DNA of 64,000 bases from Alistipes sp. (GCA_020026415.1 JAHHQL010000001.1:181376-245375); one strand, 5' to 3'; shown: positions 31,808-40,850, counted from the stretch's first letter. Notes: generated by a model not told the origin, from the sequence alone. Translations and numbers: made by a program.

Positions 31808-32728
31808 TTATTTGTTTACCTGAAACGTCGTGTCTCCGTTGTTCAGATAGCCGACGATTTGGCGTGCTGCGGCCAAACCTGCATTGACGTTCGCTTCACC
31901 GGTCTCGGCACCCTGCTTTTTGGGTGTTGCGAATACACGGTTGCCGAACTTCTCGTTCCATGCAGCCTGATTTACAGCAGCAATATCGGTGATGTATTTC
32001 AGATCCTCACGCTCGGTGAAAGCCTTCTCCAGACCCTCCTCGCAGATAACCTCCTTACGAGCCGTGTTCACCAGAATGGCACCCTTCGGCATCGAAGAGA
32101 TCAACTCGTAGTTGATCGAACCCTTCGTATCGGCCGTTGCAGGAATGTGCAGCGACAGATAGTTCGAGCGTTTGAACAACTCGGCAACGGTCTCGACTTT
32201 CTCGCAACCGTCGGCAGCCAGCGTGGCGGCGTCCTTGTGACGAGCGTAAACAATGACTTTCATGCCCAAAGCCTGTGCTTTCTGACCTACGAGTTTGCCA
32301 ATGTGGCCGTAAGCCATCAGACCCAGAGTCTTGCCTTGCAACTCCTGACCCTTGCCCGGAGTGAAGCAGTTACGCGACATGTAGATCATCATGGCGAGAG
32401 CCAACTCGGCAACAGCGTTCGAGTTCTGACCCGGAGTGTTCATCACGACGATGCCACGCTCCGAAGCGGCGGCCAGATCCACGTTGTCGTAACCTGCACC
32501 TGCACGTACGACGATCTTCAGGTTCTTGGCTGCGGCGATGACGTCGGCCGTAACCTTATCGCTACGGATGATCAGTGCGTGAACGTCGGCAACGGCTGCC
32601 AGCAACTCGGCTTTGTCTGTATATTTTTCGAGCAGGGCGAGTTCGTGACCGCCTTCCTCAACGATTTTACGGATACCATCAACAGCCTCTTTTGCAAAAG
32701 GTTTCTCGGTAGCAACTAATACTTTCAT
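31808..32728 (-). CDS. serA: D-3-phosphoglycerate dehydrogenase (short form)
   Basis: A 306-residue 2-hydroxyacid dehydrogenase, first step of serine synthesis from 3-phosphoglycerate with NAD+. The NAD site shows as LGLMAYGHIGKLVGQKAQAL, and the catalytic residues as VRAGAGYDNVD and TARKEVICEEGLEKA. It ends without the C-terminal ACT domain, so serine feedback through ACT is absent. One oddity is that the usual catalytic His region reads IAAVNQAAWNEKFGNRV; the family histidine is not obvious there. serC, two steps along the pathway, lies directly upstream. Confidence 0.88.
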   Translation of the reverse strand: MKVLVATEKPFAKEAVDGIRKIVEEGGHELALLEKYTDKAELLAAVADVHALIIRSDKVTADVIAAAKNLKIVVRAGAGYDNVDLAAASERGIVVMNTPGQNSNAVAELALAMMIYMSRNCFTPGKGQELQGKTLGLMAYGHIGKLVGQKAQALGMKVIVYARHKDAATLAADGCEKVETVAELFKRSNYLSLHIPATADTKGSINYELISSMPKGAILVNTARKEVICEEGLEKAFTEREDLKYITDIAAVNQAAWNEKFGNRVFATPKKQGAETGEANVNAGLAAARQIVGYLNNGDTTFQVNK

Positions 32729-32780
32729 ATTCGGTTTTTAGGTTTTAGGTTCTTCTTATGTGGTTTTGCTTATTCACCGA

Positions 32781-32812
32781 CCAACCATCGGGAATTGCTT
32801 CTCGATGGTTGG
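32781..32812 (-). other. Hairpin in the serC-serA gap
   Basis: A 10-bp perfect stem (CCAACCATCG, 32781-32790 with 32803-32812) between serC and serA. No T run follows on the minus strand, so it may set differential expression or RNA processing, not full termination. Confidence 0.5.
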
Positions 32813-32841
32813 CTGATGATAAAATGTCTGGATGACCCAGA

Positions 32842-33912
32842 TTATTTGTGGAGTTGCTCGAAATTCTGCATACATTTAACCAATGCCTCTACGCTCTCCT
32901 TGGGAAGTGCGTTGTAGCAGGAAGCACGGAAGCCGCCGACCAGACGGTGACCCTTGATGCCGACCATACCGCGTTCGGTTGCGAACTTGAAAAATTCGTC
33001 GGCCAGATCCTCGTGACCCTCGGTCATTACGAAGCAGATGTTCATCAACGAACGATCCTCCTTCTCGACGGTACCGCGGAACAGCGAGTTGCGGTCGATT
33101 TCGTCGTACAGCAGAGCGGCTTTCTCCTTGTTGCGACGCTCGATCTCCTTAACACCGCCGATCTCCTTGAGCCACTTCAGGGTTTCGCCCAGAACGTAGA
33201 TGGGGAATACCGGAGGAGTGTTGTACATGGAGTTCTTCTCGACGTGCGTCTTGAAACTCATCATGGTCGGGAGATCACGAACCTGTTTCTCAAGGAAGTC
33301 CTCGCGGATGATTGCGAAAGCGACACCTGCGGGAGCGAGGTTCTTCTGGGCACCACCATATACCATGGCATACTTGGTGATGTCGAACTCGTGCGACAGA
33401 ATGTCGGACGACATATCGGCTACCAGAGGTACCGGCGAGTCGAGATCTTCGTGATACTCGGTACCGTAGATGGTGTTGTTCGAGGTGATGTGGAGGTAAT
33501 CCAGATCGGTCGGGATCTCCACGCCTTTGGGAATGTACGAGAAGTTCTTGTCTTCCGAAGAAGCCAGAACCTCAACCTCGCCATAACGCTTTGCCTCTTT
33601 GATGGCTTTCTTCGACCATACACCGGTGTTGATGTAACCGGCTTTCTTGCCGAGGAAGTTGGCAGCCACTTCATAGAAGAAGGTGCTGGCACCACCGCCG
33701 ATATAGAAAATACGATAATTATCAGGAATGTGAAGCAACTCGCGGAAGTTGGCTTCTGCATCGGCTACGACTTTATCGAAGTCTTTGGTACGGTGCGAAA
33801 TCGAGAGGATCGAAAGACCCGAATCGTTGAAGTCGAGAACGGCTTTGGCAGCTCTTTCGACTACTTCTTGTGCGAGAACGGAAGGTCCCGCGTTGAAATT
33901 GTGTTTTTTCAT
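32842..33912 (-). CDS. serC: Phosphoserine aminotransferase
   Basis: A 356-residue PLP enzyme converting 3-phosphohydroxypyruvate and glutamate to phosphoserine; it also serves pyridoxal synthesis. Recognised from KKHNFNAGPSVLAQEVVERA at the start, ILSISHRTKDF, FIGGGAS-like (YIGGGASTFFYEV), MVYGGAQKNLAPAG with the PLP lysine, and SMYNTPPVFPIYV. Length is standard. A promoter with both boxes lies just upstream; serA follows 113 bp downstream. Confidence 0.95.
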   Translation of the reverse strand: MKKHNFNAGPSVLAQEVVERAAKAVLDFNDSGLSILSISHRTKDFDKVVADAEANFRELLHIPDNYRIFYIGGGASTFFYEVAANFLGKKAGYINTGVWSKKAIKEAKRYGEVEVLASSEDKNFSYIPKGVEIPTDLDYLHITSNNTIYGTEYHEDLDSPVPLVADMSSDILSHEFDITKYAMVYGGAQKNLAPAGVAFAIIREDFLEKQVRDLPTMMSFKTHVEKNSMYNTPPVFPIYVLGETLKWLKEIGGVKEIERRNKEKAALLYDEIDRNSLFRGTVEKEDRSLMNICFVMTEGHEDLADEFFKFATERGMVGIKGHRLVGGFRASCYNALPKESVEALVKCMQNFEQLHK

Positions 33913-33966
33913 AATGGTTAGTTATGTGAATTAGTTTTTAAGTTTGTCGTTGTTTTTAATAACACA

Positions 33967-33999
33967 CAAATATAAGCAATATATTTCGGAAAAAGCAAC
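33967..33999 (-). promoter_or_regulatory. Promoter of serC
   Basis: Minus-strand -7 box TATATTTG (33974-33967) and, 21 nt upstream, GTTG (33999-33996), a 3-of-4 match to the -33 TTTG. Confidence 0.55.
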
Positions 34000-34058
34000 A
34001 GAAACTCAAATTAATTTTTTCTCGGAGCGGGTTTGTCGCGATTTTGAATTGTTTTTAT

Positions 34059-34066
34059 TATTTTTG
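34059..34066 (+). promoter_or_regulatory. -7 box of the yicC-gmk-nadD operon
   Basis: TATTTTTG 26 bp before the yicC ATG. A TTTG at 34032-34035 is a possible -33 box with a slightly long spacer of 23 nt. Confidence 0.5.
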
Positions 34067-34091
34067 TCAAAATTTAATTTGTTTTAGAATC

Positions 34092-34964
34092 ATGGTAAAG
34101 TCTATGACGGGCTTCGGCAAGGCCGAAGTCGCTCTTACAAACAAGAAAATCACCGTGGAAATCCGTTCGCTCAACTCGAAACAGATGGATCTCAATATGC
34201 GTATTCCGGGAATTTATCGTCAGGCCGAAGGCGATGTGCGCAACATTGTCTCGCGTACGTTGCTGCGCGGTAAGGTCGATCTGTTTGTGTCGGTCGAATC
34301 GACGGCTGTCTCAACGCCCGCTCATATTAATAAAGAGGTGTTCCGCGAATATCTGCGTCAGATGAACGAGACGCTGACCTTTTCGGGAATTGATGCTTCG
34401 TATGATTCGATCGTTTCTTCGATCATGCGTATGCCCGATGTGGTGACCACCGAACAACCCGAAATTCCCGATGACGAAATCAAGGCATTGCTGGATGCCA
34501 CGCAGCGTGCCGTGGCCGCACTTGACGAGTTCCGTCAGCAGGAGGGTGCCGTGCTGATCGCCGATCTGTTGCACCGTGTCGATCTGATCGAGGACTACAA
34601 GGAGCAGGTCGTACCTTACGAGAAACAGCGCGTGGAGACCATCCGTCAGCGCATTATGGACGGATTGGAGAAACTCAATGTCGATGTCGATAAGAACCGT
34701 CTGGAGCAGGAGATGATCTTCTACTTGGAGAAACTGGACATCACCGAAGAGAAGGTGCGTCTGAAGAACCACTGCAAGTATTTCCGCGATGTGGCTGCCG
34801 AAGAGGAGGCTCCGGGTCGCAAGTTGGGCTTCATCGCACAGGAGATGGGGCGTGAGATCAATACGCTGGGTTCGAAGGCCAACGAGTCGAACATCCAGAT
34901 CCTCGTGGTCCGCATGAAGGACGAGTTGGAGAAGATCAAGGAACAGGTACTCAATATTTTGTAA
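34092..34964 (+). CDS. yicC: YicC family protein (endoribonuclease family)
   Basis: A 290-residue protein starting MVKSMTGFGKAEV, the family signature, with the C-terminal DUF1732 part (EAPGRKLGFIAQEMGREINT, SKANESNIQILVVRMKDELE). E. coli YicC has been described as an endoribonuclease acting on small RNAs; the role here is by analogy. The start at 34092 is preferred over an upstream in-frame codon that lies within the promoter. It is 4 bp from gmk, a very common pairing. Confidence 0.92.
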   Translation: MVKSMTGFGKAEVALTNKKITVEIRSLNSKQMDLNMRIPGIYRQAEGDVRNIVSRTLLRGKVDLFVSVESTAVSTPAHINKEVFREYLRQMNETLTFSGIDASYDSIVSSIMRMPDVVTTEQPEIPDDEIKALLDATQRAVAALDEFRQQEGAVLIADLLHRVDLIEDYKEQVVPYEKQRVETIRQRIMDGLEKLNVDVDKNRLEQEMIFYLEKLDITEEKVRLKNHCKYFRDVAAEEEAPGRKLGFIAQEMGREINTLGSKANESNIQILVVRMKDELEKIKEQVLNIL

Positions 34965-34968
34965 TCCG

Positions 34969-35535
34969 ATGGGTAAGATTGTCATATTTTCGGCTCCGAG
35001 CGGATCGGGCAAGACCACGATCGTCCGCGAGTTGTTGAAGCGTTATCCCGACATGGAGTTTTCGGTGTCGGCCACCAGTCGCCGACCGCGCGGTGCGGAG
35101 AAGGACGGGACGGATTATTACTTCCTCTCGGAGGAGGAGTTCCGCAAGGCCGTCGAAGAGGATCGTTTCGTGGAGTGGGAGGAGGTTTATAAAGGCACCT
35201 GCTACGGCACGCTGCGTTCGGAGATCGAGCGCATCTGGGCAAAGGGAAACACCATCCTGTTCGATGTTGATGTCATGGGCGGTATGAACCTCAAACGCAT
35301 CTTCGGCGAGAAGGCCTGCTCGATTTTCATCATGCCTCCTTCGGTCGGGGAACTGCGCCGCCGTCTGGTCGGGCGCGGCACGGATGCTCCCGATGTGATC
35401 GAGAAACGTGTCGCCAAGGCCGAATTTGAGATGACGAAAGCCCCTTCGTTCGACCACATTGTGGTGAATGACGTGCTGGCGGATGCCGTTGCCGAAACCG
35501 TTGCGATCCTCGATAAATTTAAGGCCGCAAAGTGA
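34969..35535 (+). CDS. gmk: Guanylate kinase
   Basis: A 188-residue GMP kinase. The P-loop is APSGSGKTT near residue 9, the GMP-binding segment is SATSRRPRGAEKDGTDYYF, and the family motif WEEVYKGTCYGT follows. Length is standard. The TGA overlaps the ATG of the nadD gene, so the two are translationally coupled. Confidence 0.95.
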   Translation: MGKIVIFSAPSGSGKTTIVRELLKRYPDMEFSVSATSRRPRGAEKDGTDYYFLSEEEFRKAVEEDRFVEWEEVYKGTCYGTLRSEIERIWAKGNTILFDVDVMGGMNLKRIFGEKACSIFIMPPSVGELRRRLVGRGTDAPDVIEKRVAKAEFEMTKAPSFDHIVVNDVLADAVAETVAILDKFKAAK

Positions 35536-36350
35536 TGAAGAAACGCATGATGCTCTATTTCGGATCGTTCAATCCGATCCATAAGGGGCATGTCGCTTTG
35601 GCGGAATATGTCGTCGGAAAGGGGTTGTGCGACGAGGTGGCACTGATCATCTCGCCCCAAAGTCCCTACAAGCAGTCGATGATGCTCGCCCCCGAAACCG
35701 ATCGTTTCGAGATGGCGGAAATGGCCTGCAAGGCCTCGAAATATCCGGAGCAGATCCGCCCCTCGGTGGTCGAATTTCTGTTGCCGCGACCTTCCTATAC
35801 CATCGACACACTGAACTATCTGGAAGAGGTGTGCGGCAATCAGATGGAATTTTCGATTCTGATGGGAGCCGACCAACTCGACAGGTTGGACGGCTGGAAA
35901 GATTACAGGCGGATTTTGGAGTACCCGATCTGGGTCTATCCGAGAAAAGGGGAGTCGCTTCCCGACCGTTTCCGCACAAAAATCCACCTTTTGGAGGATG
36001 CACCCCTGCAAGATTTCTCATCGACCGAGGTGCGCGGTTGCGTGGAACGCGGGGAGGATACTTCGCGTATGCTCTGCAAGGAGGTCGCCGATTACATTCG
36101 TAAAAAAGGTCTGTGGAGCATCTCGTCGCAGATCGTGGCGATCAATGCACGTCTGGATGCCGAACCCGAAAACGTGGAACTGCTCCTGCAACGCGGACAA
36201 CTCCATTATCGCCGCAACGATTGGGGCGCGGCACTCAACGACTTCAACAAGATTCTGAAGATTGATCCCCGACACCGTGAGGCGCACCAGTTTGCGGAAT
36301 TGGTGCAGGAGATCCTTTCTTTTCGCTATAAAGATATTTATAATCCCTGA
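35535..36350 (+). CDS. nadD: Nicotinate-nucleotide adenylyltransferase fused to a C-terminal TPR-like region
   Basis: A 271-residue protein. Residues 1 to about 192 are NadD, which adenylylates nicotinate mononucleotide in NAD synthesis: YFGSFNPIHKGHVALAE holds the HxGH motif, then ILMGADQLDRLDGW and DFSSTEVRGCV. A further 75 residues, absent from ordinary NadD (about 190-200 aa), contain about one and a half tetratricopeptide-like helical hairpins (ENVELLLQRGQLHYRRNDWG, ALNDFNKILKIDPRHREAHQ). No stop or frameshift separates the parts. The ATG at 35535 overlaps the gmk stop; a GTG one codon earlier is less likely. Confidence 0.9.
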   Translation: MKKRMMLYFGSFNPIHKGHVALAEYVVGKGLCDEVALIISPQSPYKQSMMLAPETDRFEMAEMACKASKYPEQIRPSVVEFLLPRPSYTIDTLNYLEEVCGNQMEFSILMGADQLDRLDGWKDYRRILEYPIWVYPRKGESLPDRFRTKIHLLEDAPLQDFSSTEVRGCVERGEDTSRMLCKEVADYIRKKGLWSISSQIVAINARLDAEPENVELLLQRGQLHYRRNDWGAALNDFNKILKIDPRHREAHQFAELVQEILSFRYKDIYNP

Positions 36351-36352
36351 AA

Positions 36353-37339
36353 ATGAATCGTTTAAGAATTGCTTTGCTCGCCGGAGGAGACTCTTCCGAG
36401 CGAGAAATTGCGCTCCAGAGTGCCTCTCAGATCGAGGCCGCTCTGGATCACACCAAATACGACATTACGCTGGTCGATATCCACCACCGCGACTGGTTCT
36501 ATACGGCACCCGACGGTCGTCGCTGGCCGCTGGACAAGAACGATTTCTCGATGACGGTCGATGGCGTGCGCCGCGAATTTGACTATGCACTGATCATCAT
36601 CCACGGAACACCGGGCGAGAACGGTCGCCTGCAAGGTTATCTGGAGATGATGGATATTCCCTTCTCGTCGTGTTCTATGACCTCTTCGGTTGTGACATTC
36701 GACAAATTTACCACCAAACGTACACTGGAAGACCGCGGCATCAACATGGCCCGCGAGATTTTTTTGCGTCGCGGGGAACAATATGATGCCTGCGAAATCG
36801 TTCGTGAGTTGGGTCTTCCCGTTTTTGTGAAACCCAATGCGAGCGGATCGTCGTTCGGCGTGACGCGCGTGACAAGCGTGGAGGAGATTCCTGCCGCCGT
36901 CGAGGCAGCCCTGACCGAGAGCGAGGACGTACTGATCGAGGAGTGCATCACGGGTCGTGAGATGGCTTGCGGTGTGATGATCGCAGGCGGCAAGGAGTAT
37001 GTTTTCCCCGTGACGGAGATTGTCCCGAAGAATATTTTCTTCGATTACGAGGCGAAATATACGGCGGGTTGCTCGGAAGAGATCACGCCGGCCGACATTA
37101 CGGACGAGGTGCGCCGCGAATTGAACCGCATGACGCTTGAGGCCTACAAGACGTGCCGTTGCAAGGGTGTGGTGCGTGTCGATTTCATCGTGACGAAGGA
37201 AGGAAAACCCTACTTCATCGAGTTGAACTCCATCCCCGGCATGAGTGGCGGGAGCATCGTTCCGAAGCAGGTGCGCACGATGGGCATGACGCTCGGTGAG
37301 TTGTATGACATGATTATAGAGGATACGAAGAGAAAATGA
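36353..37339 (+). CDS. ddl: D-alanine--D-alanine ligase
   Basis: A 328-residue ATP-grasp enzyme making the D-Ala-D-Ala dipeptide for peptidoglycan. Seen are LLAGGDSSEREIALQSA (N-terminal domain), HGTPGENGRLQGYLEMM, KPNASGSSFGVTRV (ATP loop) and VDFIVTKEGKPYFIELNSIP-type metal-binding segment. Length is standard. It is 2 bp after nadD and its stop overlaps the next start by 4 bp. Confidence 0.95.
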   Translation: MNRLRIALLAGGDSSEREIALQSASQIEAALDHTKYDITLVDIHHRDWFYTAPDGRRWPLDKNDFSMTVDGVRREFDYALIIIHGTPGENGRLQGYLEMMDIPFSSCSMTSSVVTFDKFTTKRTLEDRGINMAREIFLRRGEQYDACEIVRELGLPVFVKPNASGSSFGVTRVTSVEEIPAAVEAALTESEDVLIEECITGREMACGVMIAGGKEYVFPVTEIVPKNIFFDYEAKYTAGCSEEITPADITDEVRRELNRMTLEAYKTCRCKGVVRVDFIVTKEGKPYFIELNSIPGMSGGSIVPKQVRTMGMTLGELYDMIIEDTKRK

Positions 37340-37908
37340 TAGAAATAGACGACAAGATTGTGAGTCAGGATCTTCTTCGGGAGTGTTTCTGCTGTGACCT
37401 GAGTGCATGCAAGGGTATTTGCTGTGTCGAGGGAAATGCGGGAGCACCGCTGGAAGAGGACGAAGCGGCCATTCTCGAACGGGAATATCCCCATTATCGT
37501 CCCTATATGACGGGCGAAGGGGTGGAAGCCGTTTCGGAGCAGGGATTTGCGGTGTTGGACGAGGACGGAGATCTGACCACACCCCTGATCCACGATGCCG
37601 AGTGTGCTTTTTCCTATAAGGAGAACGGCTGCACGCTCTGCGCCATCGAACGTGCATGGCGTGAGGGGAAAACCACATTCAAGAAACCCATATCCTGCCA
37701 TTTGTATCCGATCCGTCTGGTGAATTTCTCGAACGGGACGATCGGACTGAACTATCACCGTTGGGATGTTTGTGACGGCGCGCGCAAGTGTGGTCGCAAA
37801 TTGGGAATCCCCGTTTACAAATCGCTCAAAGAGCCTATTATTCGTCGTTTCGGAGCCGGGTTTTACGAGGCTCTGGAGGCGGCCGAACAATATATCAAAC
37901 AACACTGA
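37336..37908 (+). CDS. DUF3109 family cysteine-rich protein
   Basis: A 190-residue protein with many cysteines, several clustered in CFCCDLSACKGICC near the N-terminus and CTLCAIERAW, ISCHLYPIRL and CDGARKCGRK later. The spacing suggests an iron-sulfur or zinc site, as thought for the DUF3109 family (related to YkgJ-type CxxCxxC proteins); function is unknown. It is read from an ATG that overlaps the ddl stop. Confidence 0.85.
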   Translation: MIEIDDKIVSQDLLRECFCCDLSACKGICCVEGNAGAPLEEDEAAILEREYPHYRPYMTGEGVEAVSEQGFAVLDEDGDLTTPLIHDAECAFSYKENGCTLCAIERAWREGKTTFKKPISCHLYPIRLVNFSNGTIGLNYHRWDVCDGARKCGRKLGIPVYKSLKEPIIRRFGAGFYEALEAAEQYIKQH

Positions 37909-37931
37909 TACAACACAAATCTGATCCAAAG

Positions 37932-39128
37932 ATGTTAAGAAAGACCCTGCTGGTTTTCGCGGCAATGGCCCTGATGTGCAATGCGGCCTCGGCGAATATG
38001 AGCCAGAAAAAGAAGAAGCGTTCCAAGAAACACCACAAGACCGAACAGGTCACGCCTGCACCCGAAAAGCCCACTTGCGTGGAAGCCGAGCCTCAGCCTG
38101 TGACACCCGATGAGTCGGTGTGTCCCGAACCCGAACCTGCCGAAGTCGATTCGAAGGCGGCACTTCCCCGTACGCCCGAACAGATTGCGGCCGATTCGAT
38201 TGCCGATTTGAAGGAACGTCTGCGTCCCTGCAAGATCCGATCGACATTCGATACGAATGGTTTGTGTGTGATCGACACCCTCGATTCGGGTAACGATGCG
38301 GTGCAGGTGGTGCTTTTCAGCAATAATACATGGAAATATGTCCGTAACCGTGAAATCCCGAAGGACAGCACGATTTTCGTGAAGTATTGGGATACGACCA
38401 AACTGTTGCCTTACGAGCATGCCCACACGATGGTGCCCAATTCGGTGGTGATTGATCTGGTGGATTCGCTCAATTGCTATCATTGCCCCTATCAGGGCGG
38501 AGTGAATCCCCGTGGTCGCTACGGTCTGCGTCGCGGTCGTCCGCATCAGGGTGTCGATCTGCCGTTGAAGACGGGCGATCCCGTTTATGCTGCGTTTTCG
38601 GGTCGCGTGCGTATTTCGGCCTATAACAGAGGTGGTTACGGTAATTTGGTAATTATCCGTCATGATAACGGCCTTGAAACCTACTATGGTCACTTGTCGG
38701 AGCGCATGGTGGAACCCAACCAGTGGGTGGAGGCGGGACAGATCATCGGTCTGGGCGGATCGACGGGGCGTTCGACGGGGCCGCACCTCCACTTCGAGAT
38801 CCGTTATTACGGTCAGTCGTTCGATCCCGAACGTCTGATCGATTTCAAGAGCGGAACACTGTGCCGAGAGACCTTCCTCCTGAAGAAATCGTTCTTCAGC
38901 ATCTACTCCAAGGCGGGACAGGACTTCGAGGACGAGATCTCCAATCAGGAACAGGACAAAAAGGAGGCTGCCGAACAAGCCGCACGCCGTTACCACACGA
39001 TCCGTCGTGGCGATACGCTCGGTCATCTGGCTGCCAAATACCATACGACCGTGACGAATATCTGCCGTATGAACGGAATCAAGAAAACGACGATCCTTCG
39101 TTTGGGACGCAAAATCAGAGTGAGATAA
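37932..39128 (+). CDS. M23 family peptidase with C-terminal LysM domain
   Basis: A 398-residue exported protein: signal peptide (start at 37932, MLRKTLLVFAAMALM), then a Lys-rich and Pro/Glu-rich linker (about 20-75), an uncharacterised region, the M23 domain (about 195-300) and a LysM domain (about 350-397, YHTIRRGDTLGHLAAKYHTT). Metal ligands His205 and Asp209 (HQGVD) and His285/His287 (HLHFEIR) are in place, so it should cleave peptidoglycan cross-bridges. It ends the yicC-to-ddl unit, which fits cell-wall turnover. Confidence 0.9.
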   Translation: MLRKTLLVFAAMALMCNAASANMSQKKKKRSKKHHKTEQVTPAPEKPTCVEAEPQPVTPDESVCPEPEPAEVDSKAALPRTPEQIAADSIADLKERLRPCKIRSTFDTNGLCVIDTLDSGNDAVQVVLFSNNTWKYVRNREIPKDSTIFVKYWDTTKLLPYEHAHTMVPNSVVIDLVDSLNCYHCPYQGGVNPRGRYGLRRGRPHQGVDLPLKTGDPVYAAFSGRVRISAYNRGGYGNLVIIRHDNGLETYYGHLSERMVEPNQWVEAGQIIGLGGSTGRSTGPHLHFEIRYYGQSFDPERLIDFKSGTLCRETFLLKKSFFSIYSKAGQDFEDEISNQEQDKKEAAEQAARRYHTIRRGDTLGHLAAKYHTTVTNICRMNGIKKTTILRLGRKIRVR

Positions 39129-39150
39129 ATGCCCCGGAAAAAAGACGTTG

Positions 39151-39185
39151 AGCGGTGAACTCCATATGGTTTCACCGCTTTTTTT
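39151..39185 (+). terminator. Terminator of the yicC-to-M23 operon
   Basis: A 9-bp stem (AGCGGTGAA, 39151-39159 with 39171-39179) followed by a T run. Confidence 0.85.
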
Positions 39186-39252
39186 GTGTTTGTACACATG
39201 TTACCTACATTTGGGTAAATCGGTTTTCGGAGAGAAGAAAACTTCACCGGAG

Positions 39253-39284
39253 TTTCGTTTATCCGTGGTTTTTTATTAATTTTG
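39253..39284 (+). promoter_or_regulatory. Promoter of pepD
   Basis: The -7 box TAATTTTG (39277-39284) lies 20 nt after TTTC (39253-39256), a 3-of-4 match to the -33 box. Confidence 0.5.
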
Positions 39285-39321
39285 AGGATGTGAAAATGTA
39301 ATCCCAAACAACTATAAAATT

Positions 39322-40776
39322 ATGTCAGAAATAACCAAATTGAAACCGAATCTGGTATGGGAGCAGTTTGATGCCATTACCAAAGTCCCCCGTCCTTCGA
39401 AACGCGAGGGTAAGATCATTGAATTTTTGGTGGAGTTCGCCAAGAAACATAACTTTGAATATAAGAAAGATGCAACGGGTAATGTCGTGATGCGCGTACC
39501 CGCCACGCCCGGTTACGAGAATCGTCCCACGGTGATTCTTCAGTCGCATATGGATATGGTGTGCGAGAAAAATTCCGACGTGGAGTTCGACTTCGACAAC
39601 GACCCGATCCAACCCCGCATCGATGGCGAGTGGGTGAAAGCCTGCGGTACGACGCTGGGTGCCGATGACGGTATCGGTATGGCGGCTCAGATGGCTGTGC
39701 TGCTCGATCCGAACCTCAAGCACGGACCTGTCGAGGCTCTTTTCACGATCGACGAGGAGACGGGTCTTACGGGTGCTTTCGGACTGGGCGAAGGCATGCT
39801 GACGGGTAAATACCTCCTGAACCTCGACTCGGAAGACGAGGGCGAGTTGTTCATCGGTTGTGCCGGTGGTGTGGATACCGTGGCTACGTTCCATGCCCGG
39901 AAGGAGCAGGCTCCCGCAGGATATGCGTGGATGCGTGTCGGAGTGTCGGATCTGTTGGGCGGTCATTCCGGTGACGACATCAACAAGGGTCACGGCAACT
40001 CGAACAAGATCATTGCCCGTTTCTTGTGGATGGTCATGCAGCAGAGCGATCTGCGTCTGAATAATTTCGCCGGAGGTAATCTGCGTAACGCCATTCCGCG
40101 TGAAGCACATGCCGTCTTCGGTGTTCCCGCAGCCGACAAGGAAAAGATCCGGAAGTTCTTCGAGCAGTTTGCAGCCGACATCAAGGCCGAATTGCAGTTC
40201 ACCGAGCCGAATATCAAGATGGCGATCTCGGAGGCGGAGACTCCTGATGAGGTGATCGACACCAAGACGCAGAAGGGTCTGATCTATGCTTTGGTCGGTG
40301 TGACCAATGCCGTAGTCGAGATGTCGTTTGCCGTTCCCGGACTGGTGGAGACCTCCACAAACCTTGCTTCGGTTAAGTTCATGGAGGATCATTCGATCGT
40401 CGTTACGCTGTCACAGCGTTCGTCGGTGGAGAGTTCCAAGGATTATGTCGCTCAGATGGTCGAGTCGGTATTCGTATTGGCCGGTGCCGAGGTCGTTCAC
40501 TCGGAGGGTTATCCCGGATGGGCTCCCAATCCCAATTCGAAACTGCTGGAGGTTGCCGTTAAGGCCTACAAGGATCTGTTCCACACCGAACCCAAGGTAC
40601 GTGCCATCCACGCAGGTTTGGAGTGTGGTCTGTTCCTCGTGAAATATCCTCATCTGGAAATGGTGTCGTTCGGCCCGACGTTGCGCGGCGTTCACTCGCC
40701 CGATGAGCGTCTGGAGATTGCCACCGTACAGAAGTTCTGGGATCTGATGGCCGAAATTCTGGAGAAGATCGACTGA
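39322..40776 (+). CDS. pepD: Aminoacyl-histidine dipeptidase (PepD, family M20)
   Basis: A 484-residue zinc dipeptidase that splits X-His and other dipeptides in the cytoplasm. Visible are ILQSHMDMVCEKN (His and Asp ligands), GTTLGADDGIGMAAQMAVL (bridging Asp), FTIDEETGLTGAFGL (catalytic Glu-Glu) and GGHSGDDINKGHGNSNKIIA in the lid domain. Length and motifs fit PepD. It is monocistronic, between a promoter and a bidirectional terminator. Confidence 0.95.
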   Translation: MSEITKLKPNLVWEQFDAITKVPRPSKREGKIIEFLVEFAKKHNFEYKKDATGNVVMRVPATPGYENRPTVILQSHMDMVCEKNSDVEFDFDNDPIQPRIDGEWVKACGTTLGADDGIGMAAQMAVLLDPNLKHGPVEALFTIDEETGLTGAFGLGEGMLTGKYLLNLDSEDEGELFIGCAGGVDTVATFHARKEQAPAGYAWMRVGVSDLLGGHSGDDINKGHGNSNKIIARFLWMVMQQSDLRLNNFAGGNLRNAIPREAHAVFGVPAADKEKIRKFFEQFAADIKAELQFTEPNIKMAISEAETPDEVIDTKTQKGLIYALVGVTNAVVEMSFAVPGLVETSTNLASVKFMEDHSIVVTLSQRSSVESSKDYVAQMVESVFVLAGAEVVHSEGYPGWAPNPNSKLLEVAVKAYKDLFHTEPKVRAIHAGLECGLFLVKYPHLEMVSFGPTLRGVHSPDERLEIATVQKFWDLMAEILEKID

Positions 40777-40796
40777 AAGATTTCTTGACGGATGAA

Positions 40797-40833
40797 AAAA
40801 TCGCCCGAAACCATTGCGGTTTCGGGCGATTTT
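40797..40833 (+). terminator. Bidirectional terminator between pepD and the Gate-type gene
   Basis: A perfect 16-bp stem (40797-40812 with 40818-40833, AAAATCGCCCGAAACC), 5-nt loop, T run on one side and A run on the other. Confidence 0.88.
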
Positions 40834-40850
40834 ATTTTGTGAAGAGTTAA

